Shown here piece by piece: positions 1-14,452 of a DNA stretch of 64,000 bases; position 1 is the stretch's first letter; the number at the start of each line of letters is the position of its first letter. Source of the stretch: Paramyrothecium sp. XJ0827. Lineage: Eukaryota > Ascomycota > Sordariomycetes > Hypocreales > Stachybotryaceae. The translations under genes were made by a program, and so were the position numbers. A model generated the notes under the pieces. That model saw only the letters and a program-made list of their open reading frames with translations, did not search any database and was not told the DNA's origin. The DNA is taken from NCBI GenBank assembly GCA_020881915.1, contig JAJFPB010000002.1, positions 2,542,001 through 2,606,000 of the forward strand. The letters run 5' to 3'.

Positions 1-3000
1 CAGCCTCGGCTTGCATGTTCATGGACCCTCTCCAAGCACCAACACGATCCCCCTTGAGCTCTGCCATCGTCTTTGAAGGCATCTGGGCCAACTCATCCCC
101 GTCTTCGCGATCACCAGGACGGTAGGACACTGTGGCAGTGTCCGCAACAAAATCCGTTTGAACAGCTGCATCAGTCGTGTGGTGATTACGTGTCGGCCCG
201 TGGAGCAGCAAAGTGTGTTCATCCTCGATCGCCTTGACGATGCCAGTGGCCGAAAGTTGACGATACAACCCCACGGCATCCAAAAGGGCCGATCTGGCGG
301 ATCGCCGCGACTTCCTCCTGATAAAGAAGCCGGCCATGAGGTAATTGCCAAGAGCTTCCTCAAAAACAAACTTGTGCTCAGCTGCATGATCAAGTGCATC
401 TTCGTACAATTGAATCGCCTCGCCATGGTTTTGCGACAGTTCGGCGATCTGCGCCTCTAGGAGACTTGACCATGTCTTGTAGTTGACTTCGTGTACTACC
501 TCCCATACACGGATCTTCTTCACGAAGCCACGTAATTCCCGCAAAACAGATTCCGTCTCGTTAGAGAAATCCTCACCGGCCTTGCGCGGATCTTGTAGGC
601 GGCCAAGGAGCTGGCCGGTCAGAGCCAGCCCGTAAAAGAAAATGATGAACATGCTACTCCTCGCGGACCATAGAAGCTGGACACTGTCCACACATCGTTT
701 GCCAATTTCTACAGCTTGGTCGAAATGCCCGTAAAGGAATAGAACCACAAGCTCCAGTCCTTCATATCTGAGCAATGATCTATTGCTCTGCTGAGTGCGA
801 CCCAAAAGCCACTTTTTATATGATGGAGAGTTATGCTGTTCGTCAGACAGAATTTCATCCGCGTCCTGATATTGAGTTTTGCCTTGTGCAGCACGACATA
901 ATTGCCGAATTCCAATCAATACTGCACCACCCCTGGTGTCGAGATACCAGTTGGGTATTTCCTCACATCCGTATTGACAGAATGCCTCCAGGTCAATATA
1001 GTTCTCGCTCGCGAAAAACTTCACTTCAGCAGAAAGGCCGTAGCTGAGGATCGTGAGCATCCTGTCACCAGAAACGGATGCATACTCGATCGCATCCTCC
1101 ATGAGAGACACCTGTGTCGACATCGGACTGTAGATATGGGCGACAAAGAATGAGTACAGCATGAGTCCTCTTGCTAAGGAAAACGGGTCTCGACTTTGGT
1201 AGAGCAAATCTTGAGAGATGTCACCCAGCTTGGTAGTAAATTCGACCATGTTGAAGCGCCCCAAAGCTACAGCACCAAGGAAGATGAAGCCCATGCCAGA
1301 ATGTGGAAAGGCACCGTATGTCAAGTGCATCTCAACCATGACCAAGGTAAGATGATAAAATCGTAAGCAGTCGCTCCACCATGCAGCTGCAGCCGTTTCG
1401 GACAGAACCGCCCCAATCGATGCAATCGTAGCATCAGTCTCGGCCTTGGGGTTCAGAACTTTCGAAGGTTCAAGTGACTGGATTTGGGCGGACAGTACTT
1501 GGAACTTCTCGTCACACTTCTCATATGTAGGATCCTCGTCCAATGTCACTCCAAGGACACTTAGGCACTCTTTTAGTGAAACGAGCGCAAGCTGAGCATC
1601 TCCAGTTTGTGCATAAATGCGGGACTGTAGGACATATGCCGGTGCTTTGTCACCTGGTGTCTTTGCGTTGGCAAAAATCGTAGAGAGAAAATCATTGGCA
1701 GGTCCATGTTGGCCCGTAAAGAGAAAGCATTCGGCTGAGCGCAGATAGATTTGCATTGTCTCCGCATATGAGACGTCGTTTGCATCAGTCCATGGGTCGT
1801 CTTGGAGTAAACGAAGAGCTGTAGTGTAGTATTTCGCAGCCGTTGGCCGAGCGCTATTTTCTGTGGCTGATTGCGCACAGTCAATTAGGAGCTTTCGGAA
1901 GTGTCGCCGTATGGGAACGCGACGTCGGATAATCTCTGCAGCCTCACATACATGCGAGGCAGTACTGTCTCGCTGTTTAACCTCTGTGGCATAGTACTTG
2001 AGCAGCGTCTGTGCAATGATGAAATGCATCTTCGTAGCATTGCATTCTTGCAGAGCGGCAGCGGCCTGTATATATCGATCGTGAGCAAACCGGAACCGAT
2101 CATCAGTTTCCCCAGGAACTATGATGTAGGCCTGAATTGCGGATTGCAAGCCTGCAATCGCATCACCTTCCGCATCCCCGCCCTTTCTAATTCCGGGACG
2201 GCAGGCGGGCCATTCGCCCTCCTCTTCTTCGTAATCAAACTCTCCGCTCATCAGACGACAAATGAGTTCGAAGGAGAACGAGCTACCAAGGAGGGAAGCC
2301 CAGGCAAGTATTGTTCGAGCGGCAGGTTGTAGTTCTCCCAGACGGCGGGTAATGAAGCCTGTATCGAGGACGTCATAGTCCTTCCCACCCTGAAACTGTT
2401 CAAAGAGACGGTCCAAATCAAAGTGCCATTGGCTATCCCGATAGTCATACCAAATGCACTTTCGGCGATTGCAAGCATTAAGCATTTCTCTCATGTAAAA
2501 TGGATTGCCCGCCGTCTTAGATTGAATCACAAGGGCCAGCGGCAAGATCTCATCTCTCGGTCTGCAGAGCGTTGTTGAAACGTATTGGATGATATCATCC
2601 TCGCTCAGCGGTGTTAGGCAAATCTTGGTAACCATTGGCCCATTTTTCTGTGTAAACTCTGACAAAGGATCAGTTGAGACGAAAACATCATCATGCTTCG
2701 AATTTTTGCCCTTACCATCAGAATCAGGAGGATGGAGAATGCTCTGCAGTTTCTCCGGAGAGAGCTCTTCTGGACGGTACGTGACAATGACAGCCATCCT
2801 CATCCGGGCGCTTATTATTTGCGAAATCAACTCCAAGGACTCATCGTCTGCGAAATGAAGGTCATCGAGGCAGAAGCAAATGAATTTGTGAGCAGTAAAC
2901 ACCCGTAAGACATCAAGGAAAGTATTCATCAAGCGCATGCTTTTCGTAGAAGACCCGGCACGAAGAAAATCTTGAGGAGTTTGGGATGTGACGCTTGGGT

Positions 3001-5307
3001 TCCGGATGAGTGGCGCGGGTGAGCTTCCTGGAGATGAACCTCGCCGCATAAGGCTGGAGCTCCCTCGATTGCGAGGAGGCAAGGTCAAAGGAAGGCCTTG
3101 GGAGGTTGATATTGATCTCCCAATCTGTACCTCACGAGGACCCAACAAGAATTCGGGCAGCCCAAGAACACGATGAAGCATGGGCCACACAGGTCGAATA
3201 TACTGCTTCAAGCCTTGATGGAAAGGGGTCTCAGTGTTTCTCTCGCCCCAGACCTGCTTGAACAGTGATGACAGCAGCTTAAGCAATGGTCCAAAGGCCA
3301 CTCTTCTTGCAGTGTCGAATTTGGCTGTGGCACAGTATCCACGCCGGCGGGCTTCCGTTAGGACCGTCTGCACTAGTAAACTCTTACCCAGGCCTCCAGC
3401 GCCCTCTATCGTGACTATCTCACAGTGACCTCTTCGTCGAAACTTGGCGGAGCCGAGCTGTCTCGATAAGCTCGATGATGCAGAATCGACCATACTAGAA
3501 CGGTTCCCATTGCCATCTGTGCCAAGGCTATCCACAAGGCTTCGAGTTTCCAGGGAAACGGACTGGTGCCGTTCCCAAGGCCGCGCTGGCCTTTGATAAT
3601 GTCCTGAATGCGTCGATGATGCGGTTTCATTGGAGTGTGTCTGAGTATCTGAGAGAACCGAGGGGTGGAAACTGTTCCTCGCTTGCTTGGGATCGGAATG
3701 AGTAAAGGAGCCGCTTCTGCGATTGGTCCCTTCGGCTGAACTTGCGCCCTCGCTAGAAAGGTCATCCATGGCAGCGACTTCGTTCGAAAGGCTAGATGTA
3801 TCAGAGAATCGACTGCCGGCGCCCTTGCTATTCATGGCGTGGCTCTTTGCTACACGGTCGATAACCTTGATCAGCTCATTCCTTTCTCGTTGCCGGCCTA
3901 TCATCAATGTTGGCAACATGAAGAAGGAAGATACATCCTTCGTTCCAACCCTCCATTCTTTAAGAGCCTGCCAGTCCCCATCTCCAAGATACTTCTGAAC
4001 CTGCACAAGATCATAACGGAGGCCGCTTGCTGAGTGGTAACGGTCTGCTATGTTCTTCGATGTGCATTTCTGAATAATCCTCCCAATAACATCGGGTATG
4101 TCAAGTCGAACAGTGGAGACATTCGGTATCCTTCGCCCGAGAACTCCTTGGACGATATCAAGGGGTGTATCACCCTCGAAAACAGGCTGCTGCGTCAAGA
4201 GTGTCCAAAAAAGGACTCCGACGGAATATATATCTGTCCGGCTGTCCGGTTCCGCGGGCATTCGACCAGTTTGCTCAGGACTAATGTAGAGAAGCTTGTT
4301 CTTGGCACCGAGTTCCTTGGACAATGTCGACCAACCGGTGCTTGTAAGGCCGTGCTCGAAGGACCGAATGCCCGAGCCAAACGAGACGACCCTGATTTTG
4401 TTCTCGCTGAGATTATAATGAAAGGCATCGCCGCGGATCTCGCCGTGGATCATTCCTTGGTCATGATGGAGAATTTCCAAGCACTGTGCTGCACCAATGG
4501 CGAAATCGAGGAAGTTCTCTAAGCTGATGGGCCCGCCTAGTCTGAACCCTTCTTTGCGATATGGAACGAATGACTCGCCCTGCCTTCGAGCCTGGTAATA
4601 AGCCGGGCCAAGATCAAGCACGTCGGTGAGATAATTAGGACCGGGATGTTGATAAATAGCGGCGATGATCACGCCGCGCTCCCCTGGCACTGGAGCCAGT
4701 CGTATCAAATCGAGCGGCTTCACAATGTGGTCGCCATTCGGGTCACCATTTGATATACAGCTCTTGGCGGTATGGAAAGCCCGTTCTTCGCGAATGGTAT
4801 GGTGAGAGATCTTGGCCACCACTGCCTCCTCAACATACTGGACTTCGCTCGAGGAGGTGGAGACTGAATGAGGATGGGTTGTCGGGGTCGATGTCGTAGT
4901 TGTCGCAGGGCTATCGCTGCTGGCCAACGATCCCGCATGTTCGGAAGGCGATGGGCGGCCCGACTGCAGCCTCGCGACGCCCTCTGGGCCTACTGCATTG
5001 TGTGCATAGCCCACGACTGCCGGGGTCGGGGCAACAAACCGAGTGCCGAAAACGTACCTAAGGTAGAGTTCAAGGTTAACAATCAAACGCCGCCAGGTCA
5101 TGCGACGGAGGAACCAAGCCAACGACGAGTGGGGAGTATTCACCAGGAGTCGTAGGTTGAATGTATTAGCGGCTGGTTCTCGTCCCAGGCGTATCCGATT
5201 ATCTGGCGAAGACGCTCGTAGAGGCGTGGCGGGGGCGGAGGAGGCTCGAGCAGATCGCTAGACAGGATGGTCGCTGGGCCGTCCATGTTCACGCTGGCAA
5301 GCGGCAT
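1..5307 (-). CDS. Kinase-like/AAA-ATPase signalling protein, N-terminal part (Mak2/Mak3-type hybrid histidine kinase), partial
   Basis: The gene reads from an ATG at 5307 (upstream frame closed by a stop with no other ATG) off the left edge. One 86-nt intron (5143-5058, GTGAAT..TTAG) joins TG to G; beyond it the frame is open to base 1, giving about 1,740 residues. Seen: a protein-kinase-like domain (about residues 140-400) with SPEQTGR and DSRTDIYSVGVLFW; a GRQRERNEL lead-in near 440; an AAA/STAND P-loop GAGGLGKS near 607 and a likely Walker B region CFCLDDLHFADD near 784; then a long helical, TPR-like region. This order is that of fungal group X hybrid histidine kinases (S. pombe Mak2/Mak3), which sense stress and continue into GAF, histidine kinase and receiver domains. 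Those C-terminal domains lie outside the window, so the histidine kinase identity is inferred. The kinase-like part has HGEIRGD where HRD is expected and no clear DFG, so it may be catalytically dead. Confidence 0.85.
5058..5143 (-). other. Intron 1 of the kinase/AAA signalling gene
   Basis: GTGAAT donor at 5143 and CTTAG acceptor at 5058. It joins ...YDSW to YVFGTRF... in phase 2. Without it the frame stops at TGA directly after the donor. Confidence 0.75.
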
Positions 5308-7696
5308 GCACGCCTGAATGGCTGCGTGGCGACAGGCACTTGCATCAGTCGAGAATCATCGAAGTCGTGCGGTGGTGCCCATTCTCCTTCAACTGAGGCG
5401 GTCTTTCGCTGCGAAATCCGTCGCAAGGATAGCGTGGTTTGCGATGCGATCGAGGCTTGTGGGGTTGATGGTTGCTACGCCGAACGTCGTGAGAGCGGCA
5501 CAGGGCTACACGACAGGCAGTCGCTGGCGTTCCTCTATTGCCGGTCGCTTTTTGGAAAACGAACGTCCGAGGTTGTTGACCGACGTAGCAGATGCAGAGG
5601 AGCCGCGTGGTGAAGTCGCAGGGTTTGATAAGGTGAGGTAAGGTAAGGTAGTGTGTGATTCGGCCTGCGGTACTAATTAGTGCCCACTCTCGCAAGGCAA
5701 AGTGAATGTACCTTCAGTGACGAGATTTCCTTGGCCTGACAATTGGGTTCACCTTTTGCGGAAGTACCTACCGTTTCCCAACTCCCGACCTCAGGCCGCA
5801 TTGGTTCGCAGGCCAAGGACCTCCCTTTAAGGTACCTTACCTGAACAAGCTTCTGCACATCGACTTACGGTACCGAGGTGGAATGGGGTCAGATCACGGT
5901 CTCACTCATACGACCGGTTGGTTACTACATAATAAGTAAGGTGGGTAGTTGGCTCTTTTCGCAATGGCAAACCCTATGTTTTCCGGATTTCCATTTTACA
6001 CTTTTGCGGTCACAGATCATCCAAGCGGACATTCTGCTCCTCCAATGCGCATGGTCATCGTTATTTACCGTCTGATCAGACAGATCGACATCAAGGGAGG
6101 AGTGAGAAGCCCACGCCGCGTGCCGCGCTACTGTCGCCAGTTTTATGCCTGCATCAGGTACCTTACCTTCAGAACCGGCATTCGTGTCTTCAAATGGTCA
6201 TCTCCCCCGTTGAAGCTTCCCTGCCTGGCCTCATCAAAGGTCATATCCTGAGTCGCTTGGCTGCTTGGGCTTTCCCCACGAGGACCATAAGTCGCCGCCC
6301 TCTCCTCCTCCTGACTGCTGCTCTTGCGCTCTCGCTTCATGATCCAACTAGGCCGTCCTAGCTAAGGTAGTAGGTGCCTAGGTACTATATTGGCCGCAGA
6401 TATGGGGTTTCCATGCTCCTCCACCACTTAGTATCGTGCTTAGGCTGTTATTAACCTACCTAGCTTGATCCTCGTTTCCGTAGAGCTGCACCCAACTGCG
6501 CAATTCCTTCATTAATCTACTGTAGTTGCATGACACCGGTTACAGCCGTGTTACTGAATATGACTCAGGGAGGGTGCGATCAGCTCGATGTCTCCAACGC
6601 AAGAGCACATCTAAGTTGAACTGTGTGCACAGCGCGGTTTTGGCGGCCGTTGTGGCCCCGTTCTCTTCAGCCACAGCCGCGGAGGTCTGTCCCCGCACCT
6701 AGGCGGTTAGCAGGAAAACAACTGCAGACATGGTTTTGACCTGTGGAAAGTACGCACAAGGCAATCTATTGTATGTTAGGGTGTTGTCTCGTTCTAGAAG
6801 TATATATCCAAAAGGGCTACCGAAGAATGGGATGTATTTGAGGGCCGAAGACTTGCAGTTATCTTCTAATAGTTCAAGGAGCTTTTTCTAATCTCTAATT
6901 CCCCCAGTCTAAGTCAGCTCTGGCTTTTGTACTTCCGCACTAAATTGCTCACCCCTTGGCACCCATCCATTACACAGTCTTTCAGCTACCCCTGTCTTCC
7001 AGATCCCGTAATGATGTAAGTGGCAGGGGGGCATCTGAAGTCGTGCTGTCTTAGCCACCGACCAGCCGGCGACACAGGTTTGCCATGGCCCCGTCCCCTA
7101 GGCTTCCTTAATCATGATTGGTCTACTGCCAGTTAAAAACCCCGCTCGGTTTGTTCCTCCACCAAAAATGCCATCTGGTTTTGTGCCACGCAATCTGTAG
7201 AAATTTTTCGTCTGCCACCGCAGAACACGTTCCTACCCTACACCAAACACTGACACCACCTCACAATTTGAAATTGTTGATGAAAGTAATGGCCATGTTG
7301 TGAATATTGTACTGTTTATATCGAGCATGGGTCCGTGGTGCCGAAAGCGTTGCTCTCCTTTCCACGAAACAAGACCTTGTATAGTATAACTAGTAGAACT
7401 ATAGTCAATAGCGGAGTGCCGCTGCATCTATTCTATTTGTTTCGCAAAGCTCGAGTAGCGGGATATCCTAACTTGATCTCATCCGACCCAACAGACACGG
7501 CAGCAGCAGCTCGATAACACGTAGCATTGCCCTTCAAGAAAAATCCCAATTCCATACCCTCCAAATGCCTCAATCATTTTACGCTCTCTTGCCATGGCTC
7601 CCTTTAACATACCCGGTCATCTCAAAATCACCTCGCAGCTCTATAATGCCGTCTCTATCCCGTTTCAATACACATCGATAACTTTCTCGTCTAAGC
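5308..7696. other. Intergenic: leader/promoter of the signalling gene and 3' side of UGM
   Basis: No convincing gene in 2.4 kb. Short open frames are scattered on both strands with no recognisable domain. The part nearest 5307 should hold the 5' leader of the kinase/AAA gene. Several GGTACCTT-type motifs occur, including a perfect TAAGGTACCTTA palindrome at 5828-5839 and AGGTACCTTA at 6156-6165. Confidence 0.6.
5828..5839. repeat. Palindrome TAAGGTACCTTA (copy 1)
   Basis: Perfect 12-bp palindrome about 520 bp upstream of the kinase/AAA gene start. Confidence 0.85.
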
Positions 7697-9588
<1,892 letters not shown>

Positions 9589-10530
9589 GGTGGGGGTTTC
9601 CTGATGGAGCTTTCTGGACGAGACAACGAGGGAACAGAAGCACTGCAGACGCTTGAAAAAGCTTCACACGGACGAGAAGAATAAGACGAGCTCGCGAGAT
9701 GCGCAAGAACAGCAAGAGGAGCAATGCCTGAAGGTAATAATTGCCGCTCGGGACAAGTTGTGTTTGAGTCTCTGGCGTTGTCGCGGGGGAAAAGGAGTCG
9801 GTGTTGGAGAGGAACATAAATTTGTAGGGGACCAGTTGTCCATCCAATGAGCTGCGCGAGGATACCCACCCTTTCACCGACCCCCTGAGGGGCAAATGTG
9901 CTAGCAAACAGGTACATTGGCAATGCCCCACCCACTTGACTCTGCGCCACGGGTAGCAGTACCTGGCATTATTTGCTCGGGTAACTTGAACCAGGCCGCT
10001 AAATGCTACCTTCGGGACAGGTTATCTTCGGATTGCCCAAATTGAAATTGGCACAGTGGATACTTTAGGTATACAAGCAGGTAGTAGTTACCGTAGGGTA
10101 CCTACCTTACTACTGTAAGTAAGAAGTACGTAAGGTAGTGAAGTTGACACCTTGATTCGGGAGGTTGAAAGTGCTTGAAGTTGACTCCAAAGGGTATCAT
10201 CTCGACAAACTCCCAGGGGAGCGCGGGAAAACTAAAGCATGTTCCATGCTCCCAGGTTGCGGTGCTCAATTTGCCTAAACAAGGTCAAGCAAGGTAAGGC
10301 AAGGTACTAGCTGGAGACGGTAAGGTACTGTGGTATCCGAGGTACCTTGGCATCGATGGGTGGATGCCGTGTCACTCCCTACCGCGCGTCCTAGAAGCTT
10401 GACCATTCTCCAGCCTTGTACTCACTGTCCATCACACATCAAAGGTACTAGTCAGACCCAAGTCACAATTTTCCACCTCGCTGCAGCTAACAGTAAGGCT
10501 GCGGAAAAGCGACAGATGTCACATTAGAGA

Positions 10531-10543
10531 GGGGGGGGGGGGG
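10531..10543 (+). repeat. Poly-G run (13 G)
   Basis: An uninterrupted run of 13 G preceded by AGAGA. Homopolymer in intergenic DNA; its length is likely to vary or be uncertain. Confidence 0.9.
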
Positions 10544-12231
10544 AAAGCTTGGTCACTCATTTCAAGCAAGCGGGAGGATTGTGTGGTTGTCAATTTTAGA
10601 CACTTATCTATCCGACCCGGCTTACCGCATTTCTGAAGCCTGCAGATCAGAGGCACAATATCAAACGTGTCCCAGTCCCCATTTGCAAATCCTTGGTCAG
10701 AGCGCCACGGAGGATGGAAGAGTTAATAAGGAGAATAATAGCCCCTTTGTGACATGCAAAGTACGGCAAAGACATGCGACAACATGAAGCGTTAGATGCG
10801 CGAGTACTCTGTACCTAGGGGCCAACTCCGACTCGACCCCAGTCGACTGACTCGCCACCATACAGTAGCAGATCACAAAGCCTTGGTGGGCTGGATTAAC
10901 GATCGCTGCGTTTGATCCTGAGCTTGATCCTGAGCCTCGCTCTTCCTACCTAACTCTCTCCTGGGTAGATCACCCCCTAGCCCCCGCTGCCTGTTCCCCG
11001 GCGCTTGTGAGTGATAACTCATGTACCGCTTCTGGGTGGTTGTACACCCACTCCACCACAGGCTATCGCGCAATTTCCTAAGATGACGGCTGATCCCATA
11101 CCTGGCCAGGGCCGGTTGCACGTTGCCATGACAAGCGGTAGACCTGATCAAGGTAATTTCGATCAATGTGGTTATCACCGTTATCTGTACGAAGAGTAAT
11201 AAAACGTTGCCCAATTGCCGCAAACGAATTGAGCCACTGAGGGTAAATTGGATTGAGTGATGAGGCAGCCTCTTCCCAAGCATCTATCACGCAATGCCAT
11301 CGCTTGAGATTATTGGCTTGGTATGCCCCAAGCCTAAGAAGCAAACGCAGTAACTGTCAATGCTTTTATTCGGGAGCGTCTCACCCTTTGATACTTCTGC
11401 ATCCCCGAGTAAACTGCATGTTGTTAAATTCGACCTGTAACGCCAACTAACCGACAGTGGTACGACCGCAATCACGAAGCATGATTGCTGTCATGTGAAA
11501 GCCGACCAACTATCGCGCATTTGTCGCAGGTTTGCTGCAACTCGCCTGATGATGAGCATAGCCTGTTATGTGTCTTGCAGACGCCGCTGTTCAGAGCCCT
11601 TGGACGCTTACAATACCTGCCTTACCTTTTCTTGCGTTCCCCGTACAGGGTACCGGCGCCGACTAAAGAAAGGGACAGCGCACTCCATACTCTGTACTCC
11701 GTAGTCTGTGTGTAGATCGTGCTTTTTGGCCAAAGTGCCTCGATAAGCGTCGTCATCTCGAACCCCTTGTCCGCCGATTTCATTACCAGGCCCCATCGCT
11801 GTCGGGACTAAGGGGCCAATAGAAAAGGCGTAGCGAGCTAGCCCCAAGCCTCTGGTGGGTACTGCGTGTCGGTCTATGGATTTTGAAACCGCAGCGCGTT
11901 AGGAGATCGACTGTCGATGTCTACGGTAGAGCTGTGATGCTCCGCGAGAGCTTTCTCATCATGGAGACGTAGAAAATGGCACGTATCACGGTAAAGCGGT
12001 TCCAAGCTGTCAGTATGACGCAGTTGTAGGAGTAGGACCGAGATGACCTGGGTTCACACCTGGGCTTAGCTTCATGGGTTCGGAGTTGGTGGAACGCCAA
12101 AACACATCACAGCAATAATCCGAAGGCTTTTACTGTAGCATATGGCGCTCCTCGTCAGTGTTAGCAGGGGAATCAAAGGGAAAAAAGAGAAAAGAGGGCT
12201 GGGACTGTCGGGAGCATTCCCTAAGGTACCT

Positions 12232-12243
12232 TAGGAAGTTACT
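12232..12243. repeat. Palindrome TAAGGTACCTTA (copy 2)
   Basis: Perfect 12-bp palindrome, one of three exact copies in the window (also 5828-5839 and 25507-25518), all outside genes. Confidence 0.85.
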
Positions 12244-14452
12244 GTGCAGGTACAAGGTCAACGTCGCACGAAAACCTTCCATTCGCCAAAAAATCGCGTG
12301 GATTGCCTGCGGCAGGAGTCTGATAATTACTGAACCAGCTTGCTTCGGCCTCTCAAGCTTTGATATACGAAGACTCCTGCAAGGTGCTAGCGCCTTGGTA
12401 ACGGATAGGGTGGCTGGGACAACTGCTTGGATGTTCCAAAGTGCTGCTCATGCAACGGCCCGCATCACAAGGAAGCCACTTCTACCTCTACCAAAGGCAT
12501 GGTGATTATTATTGGCACGAGATTCACAAGAGCATGCCTACAGGTCTTGCGTTTTCAGATGCAACCCATCCCAATGAAGCAGTGCCGGCGAATTTTGTGC
12601 TGCCGACACGAGCTTAGCGTTCGGGAAACAGGGATGACACGAAGTGTCGGGCCACAGTTGGAGACGAAAGGCCATCGCCAAGCTTTCGTCCACTCTGCGC
12701 TTGGGATCGCTAGGCTGGGATCGCTAGGTCTGTGGTGGTGGAGGAGATGGGTTTGCGACGCACCCTCTTGTCTCGTCGCCACGATTTCCAGAAGCCAAAT
12801 CGAAAAAGCTCCTTGGCAAGCCCAATCCGCTCACGCTCAAGATGGAACAGACCGGACGGAAGCTTGGGTACCCAAATCAGCCTCGAGGCTAATGCGACTC
12901 GCGATGTGAGACTCTGCGTAAAACAGACGATTGATGCACATCTGATTCCAGGGGCTGATGGGTTCCGCTCGACAAGAAGCAGGATTGCCTTGTTACAGGT
13001 ACCACGCTTGATTCTCCTACCCAGTAATATTATTGCTTAACTGCAACTTAGTACCTGAGATAGGCAGCATGGATCATTAAGGTGACTGCAATCCAAAAAA
13101 ATTTCCACAAGGGGGCGTGGGGTGATCGAGGTAACGCACATCTCTCTAATTCTGGCACCCCCTTTTCCTTCTGTCACTCAATGCGTTAGGTTGTGTTGCG
13201 TGGACAAGGGGTTTCGGAATTTACTTAGCAATTCTCGCGGTGCCTTCACCAGGGGAGTGAGGTACTGCGACTGCCCGTACCAACTTCATGGACTTTTATG
13301 GCATTTTATGGGAGAACGTTGTGATATTCCGGGCTTGATGATAATAAAGTCGTGGAGAGTACAATACCTGCCTTGCGTGCATGTAACTGCTACCCAACAG
13401 AGTTCGAACCACGAAGTGATATGCACCGTTGAATAAATCGCCCTCAAGACAAGACACCAATGTGTGGCCGAGTACGCATGCAAGAAGAGGTCCAACTCCT
13501 ATTACTTCTGCTGACGGCTGATGGCAACCTTCAACGTGGGCGAGTTGATTCGCCAGGACTGGAGAAGTCGAGGGCCCTAACGAACCCGTCTCCAGCGATA
13601 ACGAACCAATCCTGATGGGGACTGTTTCTCCTACATGGTGCCTCCAAAAGGAGCGCCTTGTTAGCCTCTCTACTTATTCGGCCAGCCTAGTCCACTGCGA
13701 CCGAGTCCCAGTCCCAGGTCCCATTTCCACTCGCACCCCCTGAGTGGCGTCGCCTCGTACTGTACAAAGCACAAGGGCACGCTGTAGATACGGGGCCGCC
13801 GCTCTCGCTTCGTATTGGTAGGTGGCCGCGCTTCTGCTGGGCAGAGGGCAGATCCCAGGGCCCCATTACGCTCGCGTCAGAGACATGGATGAGCCAGGAT
13901 GTAGCTGTACCAACGGCCACCATGCCGGCTCTTCCCCCCTTTTGAGGTACCTGGCGGCATGTACCCGCGAAAAGGGTCAATTTCAGGGATTTACGCTTTT
14001 TTTTAATTAATGTCGAGCCCAGTTTCCCTGCCCTTCCAACCTACCTTATCCCTTCCCCCAGCACCTCTTTTACTTTTTCCTCTTCCCTCCTGCCTCGAGC
14101 AAAACCCTCAGGAGAAGTTTCTTCAACTCATTTGCACTCCACGCGTCCGCATCTACAACCTCGAGCGGCTCACAGCTTCGGTGCGCGAAGAAGCATTCAA
14201 TTGCCCTTGCACTTTCCTTAGCCGTTGGCGTGGCCTCTTGTCTCTGAACCCCCGTCAATTGCATATTCTCACCCCTCCTTTTCCCAGGCCCCCTCGTACT
14301 CCCCTTAGCCCGTTGCAGGACTTGGCTGTCCGTCCACTCGTTTGCGCGTCCCCCCTAAAATCCATCTGTCTTCAACGACTCTTCAACTCAGCAACCTCAC
14401 CCGCTCCTTCTTCCTCATCTCACCAGCGGCAACACTTGCATTCACAGCAACA

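Larger units (their letters stand above)
9589..14452. other. Gene-poor intergenic region (4.9 kb)
   Basis: No open frame here reads like a protein; the longest (12427-12909 and 10873-11283) are compositionally odd and without motifs. It contains GGTACCTT-family motifs (around 10092-10111, 10286-10345, and a perfect palindrome at 12232-12243), a 13-base G run, and a pyrimidine-rich stretch from about 14020 to 14450 that is probably the leader of the downstream transporter gene. Confidence 0.55.

Noticed and set aside
12427..12909. 160-codon frame in the 9.6-14.4 kb spacer
   Set aside because: No domain, low-complexity and shadow-like composition.
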